A DNA stretch of 64,000 bases from Nocardia sp. BSTN01 (lineage in GTDB: Bacteria > Actinomycetota > Actinomycetes > Mycobacteriales > Mycobacteriaceae), in assembly GCF_015354405.1 (NCBI RefSeq), contig NZ_JADKYP010000008.1, positions 1 to 64,000 of the forward strand, written 5' to 3'. Shown here in pieces: positions 45,669-55,509 of the stretch. A model generated the notes under the pieces. The model saw nothing but the letters and a program-made list of their open reading frames with translations. It did no database searches and was not told the origin of the DNA. How positions within the stretch are numbered: the first letter of the stretch is position 1; every line of letters starts with the position of its first letter. The translations under genes and the position numbers were made by a program.

Positions 45669-46721
45669 TCACTCGCCGAGTTCGTTGCTCACCTTCACCC
45701 AGCGGTCCAGGAGTTGCGTGGCGGCGCCCGAATCGACCGACGCGGCCGCCCGCTCCAGGGCCGGGCGCAGCAGCTCGTGGATATCGGTGCGGGCGGTCTC
45801 GGGGGTCAGCTCGAAGGCGACGATCGCGGCGGCGGAATTGAGCAGGACCGCGTCGCGGACCGGCCCCGGGGCGCCGTTGAACATGTCGCGGGCGATCGCG
45901 GCGTTGACCGTCGCATCGCCGCCGCGCAGCGCCGCCGGATCCACGCGGGGGATGCCCAGGCGCGTCGGATCGATGAGAGTCTCGTACTGCTCACCCCCGG
46001 CGACGACCCACACATCGGTGGTGTCGGCCGTGGTGATCTCGTCGAGGCCGTCGTTACCGCGCACCACCAGCGCGTTGGCGCCGCGTTCGGCGAACGCCCC
46101 GGCGATCACCGGGACGAGATCGGCGAAGGCGCACCCGATCAGGCCCGCGCTCGGCTGCGCCGGATTGGTCAGCGGTCCCAGCACGTTGAACACCGTCGGA
46201 ATGCCGATCTCCTTGCGCGCCGGACCGGCGAATCGCAGCGCCGGATGAAACAGCGGGGCGAAGCAGAAACCGATGCCCACCTCGCGCACACACTGGGCGA
46301 CCGACTCCGGGCTCAACGTGATCCGCACGCCCAGCGCTTCGAGCACGTCCGCGCCGCCGCTCTTCGACGAGGCCGCCCGGTTACCGTGCTTCACCACCGG
46401 GACGCCCGCCGCGGACACCACGATCGAGGACATGGTGGAGATATTGACCGTGCCGGACCGGTCGCCGCCGGTGCCGACGATGTCGACCGCGCCCAGATCG
46501 AGCGAGACCCGCCGGGCATGGCTCAACATGCCGGTCGCGAGGCCCGACAGTTCGATCGCGGTGGGGCCTTTCATCTTGATGGCCACGCCGAAGGCCGCGA
46601 TCTGCGCCTGGGTGGCGTTGTCGGAGAAGATCTCGTCGATCGCCCACGTCGCCTCCTCCGCGGTCAGATCGACCCCGTCGGTCAGGGCACCGAGAATCTC
46701 GGGCCAGCTGCGCGCGCTCAT
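45669..46721 (-). CDS. trpD: Anthranilate phosphoribosyltransferase
   Basis: A 350-residue enzyme joining anthranilate and PRPP in tryptophan synthesis. The PRPP motif VDIVGTGGDRSGTVNIST is near residue 80, KHGNRAASSKSGGADVLEALG near 110, and FNVLGPLTNPA near 178. GGGAG 6 nt before ATG 46721 fixes the start; the longer frame is not conserved. It stands apart from other trp genes, divergent to ctaE with one small gene between, as in mycobacteria. Confidence 0.93.
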   Translation of the reverse strand: MSARSWPEILGALTDGVDLTAEEATWAIDEIFSDNATQAQIAAFGVAIKMKGPTAIELSGLATGMLSHARRVSLDLGAVDIVGTGGDRSGTVNISTMSSIVVSAAGVPVVKHGNRAASSKSGGADVLEALGVRITLSPESVAQCVREVGIGFCFAPLFHPALRFAGPARKEIGIPTVFNVLGPLTNPAQPSAGLIGCAFADLVPVIAGAFAERGANALVVRGNDGLDEITTADTTDVWVVAGGEQYETLIDPTRLGIPRVDPAALRGGDATVNAAIARDMFNGAPGPVRDAVLLNSAAAIVAFELTPETARTDIHELLRPALERAAASVDSGAATQLLDRWVKVSNELGE

Positions 46722-46905
46722 CACATCTCCCGTTCGCGATCGGACACCCGCAGGGTTGATCCGCGCGGGCGTGGCGGGCCGTCGGATCGTCGTCGGCCGC
46801 CCGGCTAGCAGCCTAATCGGCGGACGCAATTTCTTTGCTCCCGGCGTCTTCCCCACCAGCGGCGCTCGGCCCGGCGGGGACGGCCCGCCGCCGCGTGGCA
46901 CCGGG

Positions 46906-47343
46906 CTAGGAAGAACCCGGCTCGAATCCGCTCGGCTGAAGCGCGTCCCAGCCCACCGCCGTGCCCTCGTGCCGTTGTGCCAATCCGGCCATCCGCGACC
47001 GTTCCTGCGAACAGTGCAGCGCGTCGAGAATCTGCACGCGCTGTAATACCAGTTCGATATGACCGCCGGCCGTATCGCCGGCCGTGGATGGCGCGGCGGT
47101 GGAGTAGCCGTCCTGGGCGGCGATGTCCACGACCTCGTCCCGGGCCGCGGCCGGGATGCGCAGATGATGACGCAGCAGGGCCTGCTCGTCGGCGCGCCAG
47201 GCGCTCGCGCGGTCGAGCGCGCTCGAGCAGCCTTCGGCATCGTCGAAACTGGACACAACGACCACCAGATCCGTTCGTGCCGGATCCAATTCCACCGCCG
47301 CGCCCCGGCCCGAGAGCCGCTGCCACACCGATCGAATTCCCAT
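46906..47343 (-). CDS. Hypothetical protein, 145 residues
   Basis: I do not recognise this family. The protein begins MGIRSVWQRLSGRG and has a helical, charged middle (DRASAWRADEQALLRHHLRIP) and a second helix rich in Leu/Gln (IELVLQRVQILDALHCSQE). No signal peptide, membrane segment or metal motif is seen. A purine-rich GGGTGG precedes ATG 47343. Its place between trpD and the divergent ctaE, and its coherent reading frame, suggest a real gene; it may be lineage-specific. Confidence 0.5.
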   Translation of the reverse strand: MGIRSVWQRLSGRGAAVELDPARTDLVVVVSSFDDAEGCSSALDRASAWRADEQALLRHHLRIPAAARDEVVDIAAQDGYSTAAPSTAGDTAGGHIELVLQRVQILDALHCSQERSRMAGLAQRHEGTAVGWDALQPSGFEPGSS

Positions 47344-47399
47344 TCCACCCGCCTTCTTCCGTGCCCGGACGCAGCATCCCATAGCCGCGATATCCGCTG

Positions 47400-47413
47400 G
47401 TCACCATGGTGAC
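47400..47413. promoter_or_regulatory. 14-bp palindrome upstream of ctaE
   Basis: GTCACCATGGTGAC is a perfect palindrome about 130 nt upstream of the ctaE -10 box and 57 nt upstream of the divergent hypothetical gene. It is a candidate operator for either gene. Confidence 0.35.
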
Positions 47414-47539
47414 ATCGGTGCTCGACCTGCGGGTTCACCGGACACGCCGAACCGGCCCCCAGACCCGCACGCGCGCTGACGATTCCGAGCCCGACACCCC
47501 GAATTCGCACCCGGCTACGCCTGTCGTACTACGACGAGT

Positions 47540-47545
47540 CATACT
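47540..47545 (+). promoter_or_regulatory. -10 box for the leaderless ctaE-qcrCAB message
   Basis: CATACT ends 7 nt before the GTG at 47553, and no ribosome-binding site intervenes. This supports the short CtaE start. Confidence 0.4.
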
Positions 47546-47552
47546 TACCGGC

Positions 47553-48164
47553 GTGACGACCGCAGTAGGGACCCCAGGATCGGCCATTACTCAGCGTGTG
47601 CATTCGCTGAACCGGCCCAACATGGTCAGCGTCGGAACCATCATCTGGCTGTCGAGCGAGCTGATGTTCTTCGCCGGCCTCTTCGCCATGTACTTCGTCG
47701 CTCGTGCCCAGGCTCATGGCAACTGGCCGCCGGAACCGACCGAGCTGAACCTCAAGCTCGCCGTGCCGGTCACGGCCGTGCTGATCGCCTCCTCGTTCAC
47801 CTGCCAGATGGGTGTGTTCTCGGCCGAGCGCGGCGATGTCTTCGGCCTGCGCCGCTGGTACCTGGTCACCTTCTTCATGGGCGCGTTCTTCGTGGCCGGT
47901 CAGGGCACCGAGTACCACGCGCTGTACCAAGAGGGCACCACCATCTCGAGCAGCATCTACGGCTCGGTGTTCTTCATCACCACCGGCTTCCACGGTCTGC
48001 ACGTCATCGGCGGTCTCATCGCGTTCATCTTCCTGCTGATTCGCACCAAGGTCAGTAAGTTCACGCCGGCCCAGGCCACCGCGGCCATCGTCGTCTCCTA
48101 CTACTGGCACTTCGTCGACATCGTCTGGATCGGGTTGTTCGCCACGATCTACTTCGTCCGCTAG
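47553..48164 (+). CDS. ctaE: Cytochrome aa3 oxidase subunit III
   Basis: A 203-residue membrane protein with five hydrophobic helices, shorter than the seven-helix form, as usual in actinobacteria. Family features are [23 protein letters not shown] split across helix 1, [11 protein letters not shown], and [14 protein letters not shown] 47553 is chosen over the upstream in-frame starts for the -10 box 7 nt upstream and the fit to mycobacterial CtaE. qcrCAB follows after 81 nt; together they encode most of the bc1-aa3 supercomplex. Confidence 0.93.
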   Translation: MTTAVGTPGSAITQRVHSLNRPNMVSVGTIIWLSSELMFFAGLFAMYFVARAQAHGNWPPEPTELNLKLAVPVTAVLIASSFTCQMGVFSAERGDVFGLRRWYLVTFFMGAFFVAGQGTEYHALYQEGTTISSSIYGSVFFITTGFHGLHVIGGLIAFIFLLIRTKVSKFTPAQATAAIVVSYYWHFVDIVWIGLFATIYFVR

Positions 48165-48245
48165 CCGGGCGGCGGCCGTCACGCGCGGTCCGCGACAAAT
48201 ACACACTTTGCACAAGTCGGTTCCGTCTACTCCAAAGGGACACAG

Positions 48246-49124
48246 ATGAGTTCATCTCCCCCGTCAGCGCCAGATCCCACGAGCGGGATCGGCAGCGCTG
48301 AGAACAACCAGGCCATCAAGACCCGCAAGCAGCGCCGGATGCGCCGCAAGCTCGCCGGCGGTCTGGTTCTTCTGATGGGCCTCGTCGGAGCCGGCTTCGC
48401 GGCGTCGGCGCTCACCCCGCACGCACAGGTCGCGACGGCCAACGAGGATCAGTCGGCGCTGATCCGCGAGGGTAAGCAGATCTACGAGACCTCCTGCATC
48501 ACCTGTCACGGCGCCAACCTGCAGGGTGTGCAGGACCGCGGCCCCAGCCTGATCGGTGTCGGCGAGGCGGCGGTCTACTTCCAGGTGTCCACCGGTCGCA
48601 TGCCCGCCGCGGGCAACGGCGCGCAGATCCAGCGCAAGCCCCCGAAGTTCGACGCCCGCCAGACCGACGCGCTGGGCGCGTACGTGGCGGCCAACGGCGG
48701 CGGACCGACCGTGGTCCGTGACCCGAACGGCGAGATCGCGCAGGATTCCCTGATCAAGGGGGCCGACCTGGGCCGCGGTGGCGAGTTGTTCCGCCTCAAC
48801 TGCGCGTCCTGCCACAACTTCACCGGTAAGGGCGGTGCGCTGTCCTCCGGCAAGTTCGCGCCGCCGCTGGAGCCGGCCAACGCGCAGCAGATCTACACCG
48901 CGATGCTCACCGGCCCGCAGAACATGCCGAAATTCTCCGACCGGCAGCTGTCTCCGGAGGAGAAGCGTGACATCGTGGCCTATGTGAAGGACCGCACCGA
49001 GACCACGCCGGAGGCCGGATACGGCCTGGGCGGTTTCGGTCCCGCGACCGAGGCCATCGCCATCTGGGTCGCCGGCATCATCGTGCTGGTCGGCGCCGCG
49101 ATGTGGATCGGATCGCGATCATGA
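48246..49124 (+). CDS. qcrC: Cytochrome bc1 complex di-heme cytochrome c subunit
   Basis: A 292-residue protein with an N-terminal membrane anchor (about 38-60), two cytochrome-c domains each with a CxxCH site (CITCHG near residue 86, CASCHN near 190), and a C-terminal anchor ([20 protein letters not shown]). Two hemes allow direct electron transfer to CuA of CtaC without soluble cytochrome c. It overlaps qcrA by 4 nt. Confidence 0.95.
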   Translation: MSSSPPSAPDPTSGIGSAENNQAIKTRKQRRMRRKLAGGLVLLMGLVGAGFAASALTPHAQVATANEDQSALIREGKQIYETSCITCHGANLQGVQDRGPSLIGVGEAAVYFQVSTGRMPAAGNGAQIQRKPPKFDARQTDALGAYVAANGGGPTVVRDPNGEIAQDSLIKGADLGRGGELFRLNCASCHNFTGKGGALSSGKFAPPLEPANAQQIYTAMLTGPQNMPKFSDRQLSPEEKRDIVAYVKDRTETTPEAGYGLGGFGPATEAIAIWVAGIIVLVGAAMWIGSRS

Positions 49125-50293
49125 GCGAACAGGAGCGAAACGAGATGAGCCGGCCTGAGGATGGCGGCGGTAAGGGCGTGAACCTGAACCCCACCGAGGA
49201 GCAGCTCGACGCTATGTCGACCGCCGAGCTGGTCGAACTCGGTACCGCGCGCGACGGCGTCGACGTCGTCTACCGCGCTCCGCGCTGGCCGGTTCCGGGC
49301 ACACGCGCGGAGAAGCGGGCCGAGCGGCACGTGACGTTCTGGTTCGCCATCTCCGCCCTCGCGGCGGCCGGGCTGATCGGCGTCTACCTGTTCTGGCCGT
49401 GGGAGTACAAGGGTCGCAACGAGGACGGCAACGGCCTGTACTCGCTGGCCACGCCGCTCTACGGCCTGCTGCTGGGTATCGCGGTGCTGGCCATCGGCGT
49501 CGCCGCGGTCATTATCCGCAAGAAGTTCATCCCGAACGAGATCTCCATCCAGACCCGCCACGACGGTCCCTCCGACGAGGTCGACCGCCGCACCCTGGGC
49601 GCGCAGCTGTCGGACGCGCTGGAGACCTCGACGCTGGGTCGTCGCAAGATGATCACCCGTACCGCCGGACTGGGCGTGGGTGTGCTGGGTATCGGCGCAC
49701 TGTTCCTGTTCGTCGGCGGCATGATCAAGAACCCGTGGGCCAAGGGCATGAAGTCCCCGCTGTGGGTGTCGGGCTGGACTCCGGACTACCCGGGCCAGAC
49801 CATCTACCTGCGCAAGGACACCGGCCGGCCCGAGGACATCGTGCTGGTGCGGCCGGAGGACCTCGACGGCGGCGCCATGGAGACCGTGTTCCCCTGGAAA
49901 GAGGAATGGCGCGGCAACGAGGAGGAGACCCTCCAGTCGCTGCGTGGCATCCGCAACGCGGTCATGTTGATCCGCCTGCGCCCGGAGGACGGGCAGAAGG
50001 CGATCAAGCGCAGGGGCCAGGAGAGCTTCAACTTCGGTGACTACTGGGCGTACTCGAAGATCTGCACTCACCTGGGCTGCCCGACGTCGCTGTTCGAGCA
50101 GCAGACCAACCGGATCCTGTGCCCGTGCCATCAGTCGCAGTTCTCGGCGACCGAGTGGGGTAAGCCGATCTTCGGTCCCGCCGCCCGCGCGCTGCCGCAG
50201 CTGCCCATCACCGTCAACACCGACGGCTACCTGGTCGCCAACGGCGACTTCATCGAGCCGCTCGGTCCGGCCTTCTGGGAGCGTCGTTCATGA
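49121..50293 (+). CDS. qcrA: Cytochrome bc1 complex Rieske iron-sulfur subunit
   Basis: A 390-residue actinobacterial QcrA with three membrane helices (about 68-88, 110-133, 181-203) instead of one. The Rieske cluster motifs are CTHLGCP near 314 and CPCHQSQF near 334. The N-terminal 50 residues are charged and cytoplasmic. ATG 49121 overlaps the qcrC stop (ATGA); ATG 49145, which has AGGAG 9 nt upstream, is a credible alternative start. The stop overlaps qcrB by 4 nt. Confidence 0.95.
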   Translation: MSEQERNEMSRPEDGGGKGVNLNPTEEQLDAMSTAELVELGTARDGVDVVYRAPRWPVPGTRAEKRAERHVTFWFAISALAAAGLIGVYLFWPWEYKGRNEDGNGLYSLATPLYGLLLGIAVLAIGVAAVIIRKKFIPNEISIQTRHDGPSDEVDRRTLGAQLSDALETSTLGRRKMITRTAGLGVGVLGIGALFLFVGGMIKNPWAKGMKSPLWVSGWTPDYPGQTIYLRKDTGRPEDIVLVRPEDLDGGAMETVFPWKEEWRGNEEETLQSLRGIRNAVMLIRLRPEDGQKAIKRRGQESFNFGDYWAYSKICTHLGCPTSLFEQQTNRILCPCHQSQFSATEWGKPIFGPAARALPQLPITVNTDGYLVANGDFIEPLGPAFWERRS

Positions 50294-51918
50294 GTCCGAG
50301 CAAAGTGGTCGCACAGGCCAACGAGATGGACGAGCGGTATCGTGCCGCGGCGTTCGTGAAACGGTCGATCAACAAGGTCTTCCCGACCCACTGGTCGTTC
50401 CTGCTGGGTGAGATCGCGCTCTACGCCTTCATCATCCTGATCCTGTCGGGTATCTACCTGACGCTGTTCTTCGATCCGTCGATGAGCGAGGTCGTCTACC
50501 ACGGCGCCTACCAGCCGCTGCGCGGCGTCACCATGTCGCGGGCGTACGAGACGGCGCTGAACATCTCCTTCGAGGTGCGCGGCGGCCTGTTCGTCCGCCA
50601 GGTGCACCACTGGGCGGCGCTGCTGTTCGCGTGCTCGATCATCATCCACCTGTTCCGCATCTTCTTCACCGGCGCGTTCCGCAAGCCGCGTGAGGCGAAC
50701 TGGGTGATCGGCTCGCTGCTGCTGATCCTGGCGATGTTCGAGGGCTTCTTCGGTTACTCGCTGCCCGACGACCTGCTGTCGGGTACCGGTCTGCGGGCCG
50801 CCTTCGGTGGTATCACCATGGGTATTCCGCTGGTCGGCACCTGGATGCACTGGCTGATCTTCGGCGGTGACTTCCCGGGCACGATCATCATCCCGCGCCT
50901 CTACATCGCGCACGTGCTGCTGTTCCCGGGCATCATGCTGGCGCTGATCGCGGCGCACGTGGCGATCGTCTGGTACCAGAAGCACACCCAGTTCCCCGGA
51001 CCGGGCCGCACCGAGAACAACGTGGTCGGCGCCCGCATCGTGCCGGTGTTCGCCGCCGACCAGGGTGCGTTCTTCATGTTCACCCTCGGCGTGGTCGCCG
51101 TCATGGGTGGTGTGCTGCAGATCAACCCGATCTGGAACCTGGGTCCCTACAACCCGTCACAGGTGTCAGCCGGTTCGCAGCCCGACTTCTACATGATGTG
51201 GACCGACGGTATGGCCCGTCTGATGCCGCCGTGGGAGCTGTATCTGGGCCGCTACACCGTTCCGGCTCCGTTCTGGGTCGCGTTGATCATGGGTCTGGTG
51301 TTCGCGGTGCTGATCGCCTACCCGTGGATCGAGAAGCGCCTCACCGGCGACACGGTGCACCACAACATCGTGCAGCGTCCGCGTGACGTGCCGGTGCGCA
51401 CCGCGATCGGCGCCATGGCCATTGCCTTCTATCTGGTGCTGACCCTGGCCTGTGTCAACGACATCATCGCGCTGAAGTTCGATGTGTCGCTGAACGCGAC
51501 CACCTGGTTCTTCCGTATCGCCCTGCTGGTCGCGCCGCCGCTCGCCTACTTCCTGGCGTACCGGTTGTGCCTGGGTCTGCAGCGCGCCGACCGCACGGTC
51601 CTCGAGCACGGCATCGAGACCGGTGTGATCAAGCGCCTGCCGCACGGTGAGTACATCGAGGTGCACCAGCCGCTGGGCCCGGTCGACTCGCACGGCCACC
51701 CGATTCCGCTGGAATACCAGGGCGCGCCGGTGCCGAAGAAGATGAACAAGCTGGGCTGGGCCGGCAAGCCGGGTTCGGGTTCGTTCCTGCGCGCCGATCC
51801 GCCCGCCGAGGCCGAGGCGCTCACCGCGAGCGAGCACGAGGCCGAGCACACGCAGCTGGAGGTCCTGGCCACCTACCAGGAGCAGACCAGCGGCAGCGGC
51901 GGCAAGCACAGCCACTGA
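50290..51918 (+). CDS. qcrB: Cytochrome bc1 complex cytochrome b subunit
   Basis: A 542-residue quinol-oxidising membrane subunit with eight helices, heme-b histidine pairs ([18 protein letters not shown] and the helix with HVAIVW), and a Qo-site region. The C-terminal cytoplasmic tail (about 430-542) is the long charged extension characteristic of actinobacteria. It ends the ctaE-qcrCAB operon at a strong hairpin. Confidence 0.95.
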   Translation: MSPSKVVAQANEMDERYRAAAFVKRSINKVFPTHWSFLLGEIALYAFIILILSGIYLTLFFDPSMSEVVYHGAYQPLRGVTMSRAYETALNISFEVRGGLFVRQVHHWAALLFACSIIIHLFRIFFTGAFRKPREANWVIGSLLLILAMFEGFFGYSLPDDLLSGTGLRAAFGGITMGIPLVGTWMHWLIFGGDFPGTIIIPRLYIAHVLLFPGIMLALIAAHVAIVWYQKHTQFPGPGRTENNVVGARIVPVFAADQGAFFMFTLGVVAVMGGVLQINPIWNLGPYNPSQVSAGSQPDFYMMWTDGMARLMPPWELYLGRYTVPAPFWVALIMGLVFAVLIAYPWIEKRLTGDTVHHNIVQRPRDVPVRTAIGAMAIAFYLVLTLACVNDIIALKFDVSLNATTWFFRIALLVAPPLAYFLAYRLCLGLQRADRTVLEHGIETGVIKRLPHGEYIEVHQPLGPVDSHGHPIPLEYQGAPVPKKMNKLGWAGKPGSGSFLRADPPAEAEALTASEHEAEHTQLEVLATYQEQTSGSGGKHSH

Positions 51919-51927
51919 GTTCGCTGT

Positions 51928-51967
51928 GACGAAGCCCCGAGTCGATCATTCGGCTCGGGGCTTCGTC
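51928..51967 (+). terminator. Terminator of the ctaE-qcrCAB operon
   Basis: The perfect 14-bp stem GACGAAGCCCCGAG / CTCGGGGCTTCGTC has a 12-nt loop and lies 9 nt after the qcrB stop. No T tract follows, but the predicted stability is high. Confidence 0.75.
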
Positions 51968-52047
51968 GCATCTGCGGCCGGTGCGGGCCCGTCGCTCGTT
52001 CGGCCACCGGTTCGGCCCGCGCTGGGGGTATGTAGCGGGCGCGCAAT

Positions 52048-52053
52048 TAGACT
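52048..52053 (+). promoter_or_regulatory. -10 box for the leaderless RAM-domain gene
   Basis: TAGACT ends 7 nt before the ATG at 52061, with no ribosome-binding site in between. Confidence 0.5.
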
Positions 52054-52060
52054 CGCGCTC

Positions 52061-52336
52061 ATGATTACCGCGATCGTTCTGATCCACGCCGAGGCGGCCC
52101 GGATTCCCGAAACCGCGCAGGCACTGGCCGATCTCGACGGCGTCGCCGAGGTCTACTCCTGCGCGGGAGACGTCGACCTGATCGCGGTGGTGCGAGTGCG
52201 CGATCACGAACAGATCGCCGAGGTGGTGACCGGCCGGGTGAACAAGACCGCCGGAGTCCTGCGCACGACCACCCATATCGCCTTCAAGTCGTATTCGAGT
52301 GCGGATGTGGAGGCCGGATTCTCGCTGGGGGAGTGA
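52061..52336 (+). CDS. Stand-alone Lrp/AsnC ligand-binding (RAM) domain protein
   Basis: A 91-residue protein consisting only of the RAM fold (MITAIVLIHAEAARIPETAQ ... GDVDLIAVVRVRDHEQIAEVV), without the helix-turn-helix of Lrp regulators. Such proteins bind amino acids and assemble into oligomers; the role here is unknown. It sits between qcrB and the exonuclease gene, a position shared with related actinomycetes as far as I recall. Confidence 0.8.
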   Translation: MITAIVLIHAEAARIPETAQALADLDGVAEVYSCAGDVDLIAVVRVRDHEQIAEVVTGRVNKTAGVLRTTTHIAFKSYSSADVEAGFSLGE

Positions 52337-52358
52337 GCGCCGGCGCACCGTGTTTCGC

Positions 52359-54194
52359 TCAGGCGCTGGTCCGGGAAAGGTAGTCGCCCGCCGCCGATTC
52401 CGTGCGCAGCGCGGTGTCGGCCCGCTCCACCCACTCCAGCCACGGGCCGGCGCCCAGACGCGGTTCCCGATAGCCCTCGCTGGTGCGGACGATGCGGGTG
52501 CCGGGTTGGTCGAGCCAGCGGGCGATCACGCCCGTCTCCTCGGGTGGGGCGCCGCGTAGCGGTGGGTGGTCGGGGTCGTGCAGATCGTCGGTCCCGGTGG
52601 GGATGCGCGGCTCCGGGCAAGCGCCCGATATGACTGTGGCGGGTCGGACCGTCTCGGCGGCGGCGACCAAACTGTCGACCACCGGCATCGGTGGAATACC
52701 GCGCGCGGCGGTTCCGGCGGCGGCGAGGCGGCCGTAGCGGATCACCGCGAATTCCCAGCCGCCGCTGCCGTCGGAGCGGGCCGCGATCAGCTCGGCGATC
52801 CGGGCGAGGGCGGCCAGGCGCTGCGTGCGCCGCAGCGCCCGGACCACGGCGCAGGTGCGATCGCGCAGCCGGGCGGCGGCCTCGAAATGCTCCGCGGCGA
52901 CGTACTCGTCGATGCGGGCGGCGATGGCGCGCAAGGGCGCGTCGTCGCGGCCGGTGAACAGATCCCGCACCGCCCGCGGGGCGGCCGCGTACTGTGCGGC
53001 CGGCACCCGTTCGCCGAAGATCGCCGCCGGGCACCCGCCCACGGCCGCGGGCGGACAGTCGCCGCCGTGCACACCGCCGCGGGGGATGCGCGTGGTGCAG
53101 GTGCGCAGGCCGCTGTATTCCGCGAGGGTCGCGGCGATCTCGGTGGCATCGGTGCGGGAACCGAAGGGCCCCAAGGCATCCGCGGTCGGAGTCCGGCTGA
53201 CGGCGAACCGGGGGAACGGCTCGTCCGTCATGGTCAGCCACCATGCGCGCTTGGGGAATTTCGAGCGCCGGTTGTAGGGCGGGGTGTGCGCCACCAGCAG
53301 TCGCAGCTCGCGCACTCCGGCTTCCAGGCCGTGCGCACAGCGGACGTGGTCGACGCGGGTGGCGAGCATGACCATTTCCCGCATCCGCGTGCGGGTTTCG
53401 GAGCCGGTGAAGTAATTGCGCACGCGCCGGCGCAGATTCACCGCCGTCCCGATATAAAGGACCTCCTCCGAGGGACCCCGGAACAGATACACCCCGGGTG
53501 CGGCGGGCAGATCGGCGGCGAGGACGCGTTTGGAGCGCTGGCGGCGCGTGACCTCCGGCAGATAGTCGATCAATTCGGGCAGCGTCTGGACGCCGAGATT
53601 GCCGACCCGCTCGAACAGTGCGTGCAGCACGTCCACGGTGGCGCGGGCATCGTCGAGGGCGCGATGTGTGGGCCGGGTGGAGGCGCCGAGCAGCTGAGCC
53701 AGCGCCGAGAGCCGCACCGTCGGCGCCTCGTCGCGGTCGAGGATGCGCCGCGCCAGCTGGACCGTGCACAGCACCGGGAAGGCCGGCCACGCGGTGTCGC
53801 AGCGCTGGGCGGCCGCCTTCAGGAAGGACATGTCGAAGCGGGCGTTGTGGGCGACGAGTACCGCGCCCGAAGCGAATTCGAGAAATCCGGGCAGCACCGC
53901 GTCGATCCGCGGCGCCGCCGACACCATCGCGGTGGTGATCCCGGTGACCTGCACGATCTGCGGGGGGATCGCGCAGCCGGGGTCGACCAGCGTCGCGAAT
54001 TCGCCGAGGACTTCGCCGCCGCGGACCTTCACCGCGCCGATCTCGGTGATGGCGTCCCCCTCGGGCCGCGTTCCGGTGGTCTCGAGGTCCACCACGACGA
54101 AGGTGACGTCGCGTAGTGCGAGCTCGGGCTCATCACCGCCGTGACCGGGGAGTTCGAGGGCCAACTGGGCCGGTCGCGGAACGGGGGAGGGCAC
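52359..54194 (-). CDS. DEDDh exonuclease fused to a GIY-YIG (UvrC-like) nuclease domain
   Basis: A 611-residue protein. The DEDDh 3'-5' exonuclease domain (about 28-195) has [18 protein letters not shown] and [13 protein letters not shown]. The GIY-YIG domain (about 220-305) has [19 protein letters not shown] and the UvrC-like CTTRIPRGG region beyond. It resembles DNA polymerase III epsilon-type fusions of mycobacteria (Rv2191, from memory) and probably acts in DNA repair or nucleotide excision. GTG 54194 is chosen because TACGCT on the minus strand ends 7 nt upstream; the longer frame adds 33 non-conserved residues. Confidence 0.85.
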   Translation of the reverse strand: MPSPVPRPAQLALELPGHGGDEPELALRDVTFVVVDLETTGTRPEGDAITEIGAVKVRGGEVLGEFATLVDPGCAIPPQIVQVTGITTAMVSAAPRIDAVLPGFLEFASGAVLVAHNARFDMSFLKAAAQRCDTAWPAFPVLCTVQLARRILDRDEAPTVRLSALAQLLGASTRPTHRALDDARATVDVLHALFERVGNLGVQTLPELIDYLPEVTRRQRSKRVLAADLPAAPGVYLFRGPSEEVLYIGTAVNLRRRVRNYFTGSETRTRMREMVMLATRVDHVRCAHGLEAGVRELRLLVAHTPPYNRRSKFPKRAWWLTMTDEPFPRFAVSRTPTADALGPFGSRTDATEIAATLAEYSGLRTCTTRIPRGGVHGGDCPPAAVGGCPAAIFGERVPAAQYAAAPRAVRDLFTGRDDAPLRAIAARIDEYVAAEHFEAAARLRDRTCAVVRALRRTQRLAALARIAELIAARSDGSGGWEFAVIRYGRLAAAGTAARGIPPMPVVDSLVAAAETVRPATVISGACPEPRIPTGTDDLHDPDHPPLRGAPPEETGVIARWLDQPGTRIVRTSEGYREPRLGAGPWLEWVERADTALRTESAAGDYLSRTSA

Positions 54195-54660
54195 GGCGAG
54201 CAGCGTAGGCGCAGGGTCCGACAGGATCGGTCCGGATGCCCGCCGGCGGTCGAGCCGGCGCGAGGTTTGCGATGTGCGAGGTTCGGTTTGCACGAGTATG
54301 CCGAAAAGTGATCAGGGTCACGGTAATTCGGTTTCGCTATGAATGGTGGGAGTGCTGTCGATGTCTTCGCCGCCGTCGGCGAGGCTGGACTTGACTACTC
54401 GGCGTTCGCCGCAAACCTGCGGACTGTTCGGTTGGTTTCTGCCGGGCATGCTCTGGGCTACTTGCGGTTTCCCGTCCGAGGCGCGTCCCGGGCCCTGGGT
54501 CGGCGTGCTTGCCTGCGAGGGGGAGCGCACCTGGGTAAACGTCACTCGCGTCGGTCGGCGTTATCGTTTCGTGATTACTGTGAGCCATCTCGCATGTTGT
54601 CGAGCGGGAGCTCCTACCTGAACCCGGCTCGGATCGTCGGGGCTTTACAACGCACCGTTA
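54195..54660. other. Intergenic region upstream of the first NlpC/P60 gene
   Basis: This stretch includes the exonuclease's -10 box (54202-54207) and about 400 nt of unassigned sequence with several potential hairpins. I compared it mentally with the ydaO/c-di-AMP riboswitch that precedes some cell-wall hydrolase genes but did not find its conserved blocks. The open frames at 54339-54671 have no family likeness. Confidence 0.4.
54202..54207 (-). promoter_or_regulatory. -10 box for the leaderless exonuclease gene
   Basis: TACGCT on the minus strand ends 7 nt before the GTG at 54194, with no ribosome-binding site in between. Confidence 0.45.
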
Positions 54661-54666
54661 TGGCCT

Positions 54667-54685
54667 CGTAACCTTTTCGAGACCT
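54667..54685 (+). promoter_or_regulatory. P60-gene promoter motif, copy 1
   Basis: cgtaaccttttcgagacct lies 59 nt upstream of the first NlpC/P60 gene and matches 18 of 19 positions with a motif upstream of the next P60 gene. TAACCT fits a -10 box, so this is probably the core promoter or a linked activator site. Confidence 0.6.
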
Positions 54686-54744
54686 CACGGAGTCCGACGC
54701 ACCACCGGGTGCGGCGTCGTGGGGCAGATGAGGAGTACCGCATC

Positions 54745-55335
54745 ATGGCGATCAAGCGACAGGTTCAGGGGCTGCCTCGTACCGCCCGCCGGGCCGTTGC
54801 GGCCGGAGCCGTTGGCGCAGCAACCCTCAGCGTTCTGCTGCTCCCGGCGACCACCGCCGCGGCCGCGCCGGTCACCGTACCGGGCGTCGGCACGGTCGAT
54901 GTTCCCGATCAGGTCCTCGGCGCCGTCCCGCCGGGCATCCAGATCCCCGGCATCCAGATCCCGGGCATTCCCGCGCCGTTCGCGCCGCAGCAGACCGTCG
55001 GCCAGCGCGCGGCCGACGCCGCCCTCTCGAAGGTCGGCGCGCCCTACTCGTACGGCGCCGCCGGCCCGAACGCCTTCGACTGCTCGGGCCTGGTGAAGTG
55101 GTCCTACGAGCAGGCTGGTCGCGAGGTGCCGCGCACCAGCTACGAACAGCTCGAGGAAGGCGCCCCCGTCTCGCTCGACGCGCTGCAGCCCGGCGACGTG
55201 GTGTCCTTCTACGGTGGCAGCCACTCCGCGCTCTATGTCGGTGACGGCAACGTGGTGCACGCCTCGACCGCCGGTGAGCCGGTGAAGGTCGCACCGATCT
55301 CCTCGATGCCGGTGGCGGGCGCTCGCCGCTACTGA
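54745..55335 (+). CDS. Secreted NlpC/P60 peptidoglycan hydrolase
   Basis: A 196-residue exported protein with a signal peptide (core AGAVGAATLSVLLLP, cut after TAAAA near residue 41), a short Pro/Gly/Ile repeat stretch (PGIQIPGIQIPGI), and a C-terminal NlpC/P60 domain (about 95-196). The catalytic residues are Cys in DCSGLVKWSYE, His in GGSHSALYVG, and His in NVVHAS. It probably cleaves the D-Glu-mDAP bond. A GAGGAG site lies 10 nt before ATG 54745. Confidence 0.88.
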   Translation: MAIKRQVQGLPRTARRAVAAGAVGAATLSVLLLPATTAAAAPVTVPGVGTVDVPDQVLGAVPPGIQIPGIQIPGIPAPFAPQQTVGQRAADAALSKVGAPYSYGAAGPNAFDCSGLVKWSYEQAGREVPRTSYEQLEEGAPVSLDALQPGDVVSFYGGSHSALYVGDGNVVHASTAGEPVKVAPISSMPVAGARRY

Positions 55336-55446
55336 TTCGCCCCGCCCGGATCGGCGCATTCCGCACAGTTCGGACCGCCGATCCGGGCATTCGGGGTATA
55401 CGGCGTGATCGTTTCGTGCCCTGCTGGACATGGACGGTCGCCGTTC

Positions 55447-55465
55447 CGTAACCTTATCGAGACCT
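55447..55465 (+). promoter_or_regulatory. P60-gene promoter motif, copy 2
   Basis: cgtaaccttatcgagacct lies 44 nt upstream of the second P60 gene and is nearly identical to the copy at 54667-54685, implying co-regulation of the two hydrolases. Confidence 0.6.
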
Positions 55466-55509
55466 TCGTGGTTTCCAGCTCGGGACGAGAGAACGGGGCA
55501 CGGCAGGCC

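Noticed and set aside
54339-54671. Two overlapping ~100-codon frames upstream of the P60 gene
   Set aside because: No ribosome-binding site, no family likeness and poor codon pattern.
54195-54744. ydaO-type (c-di-AMP) riboswitch before the first NlpC/P60 gene
   Set aside because: The conserved blocks of that RNA could not be located by eye. A covariance-model search would settle it.
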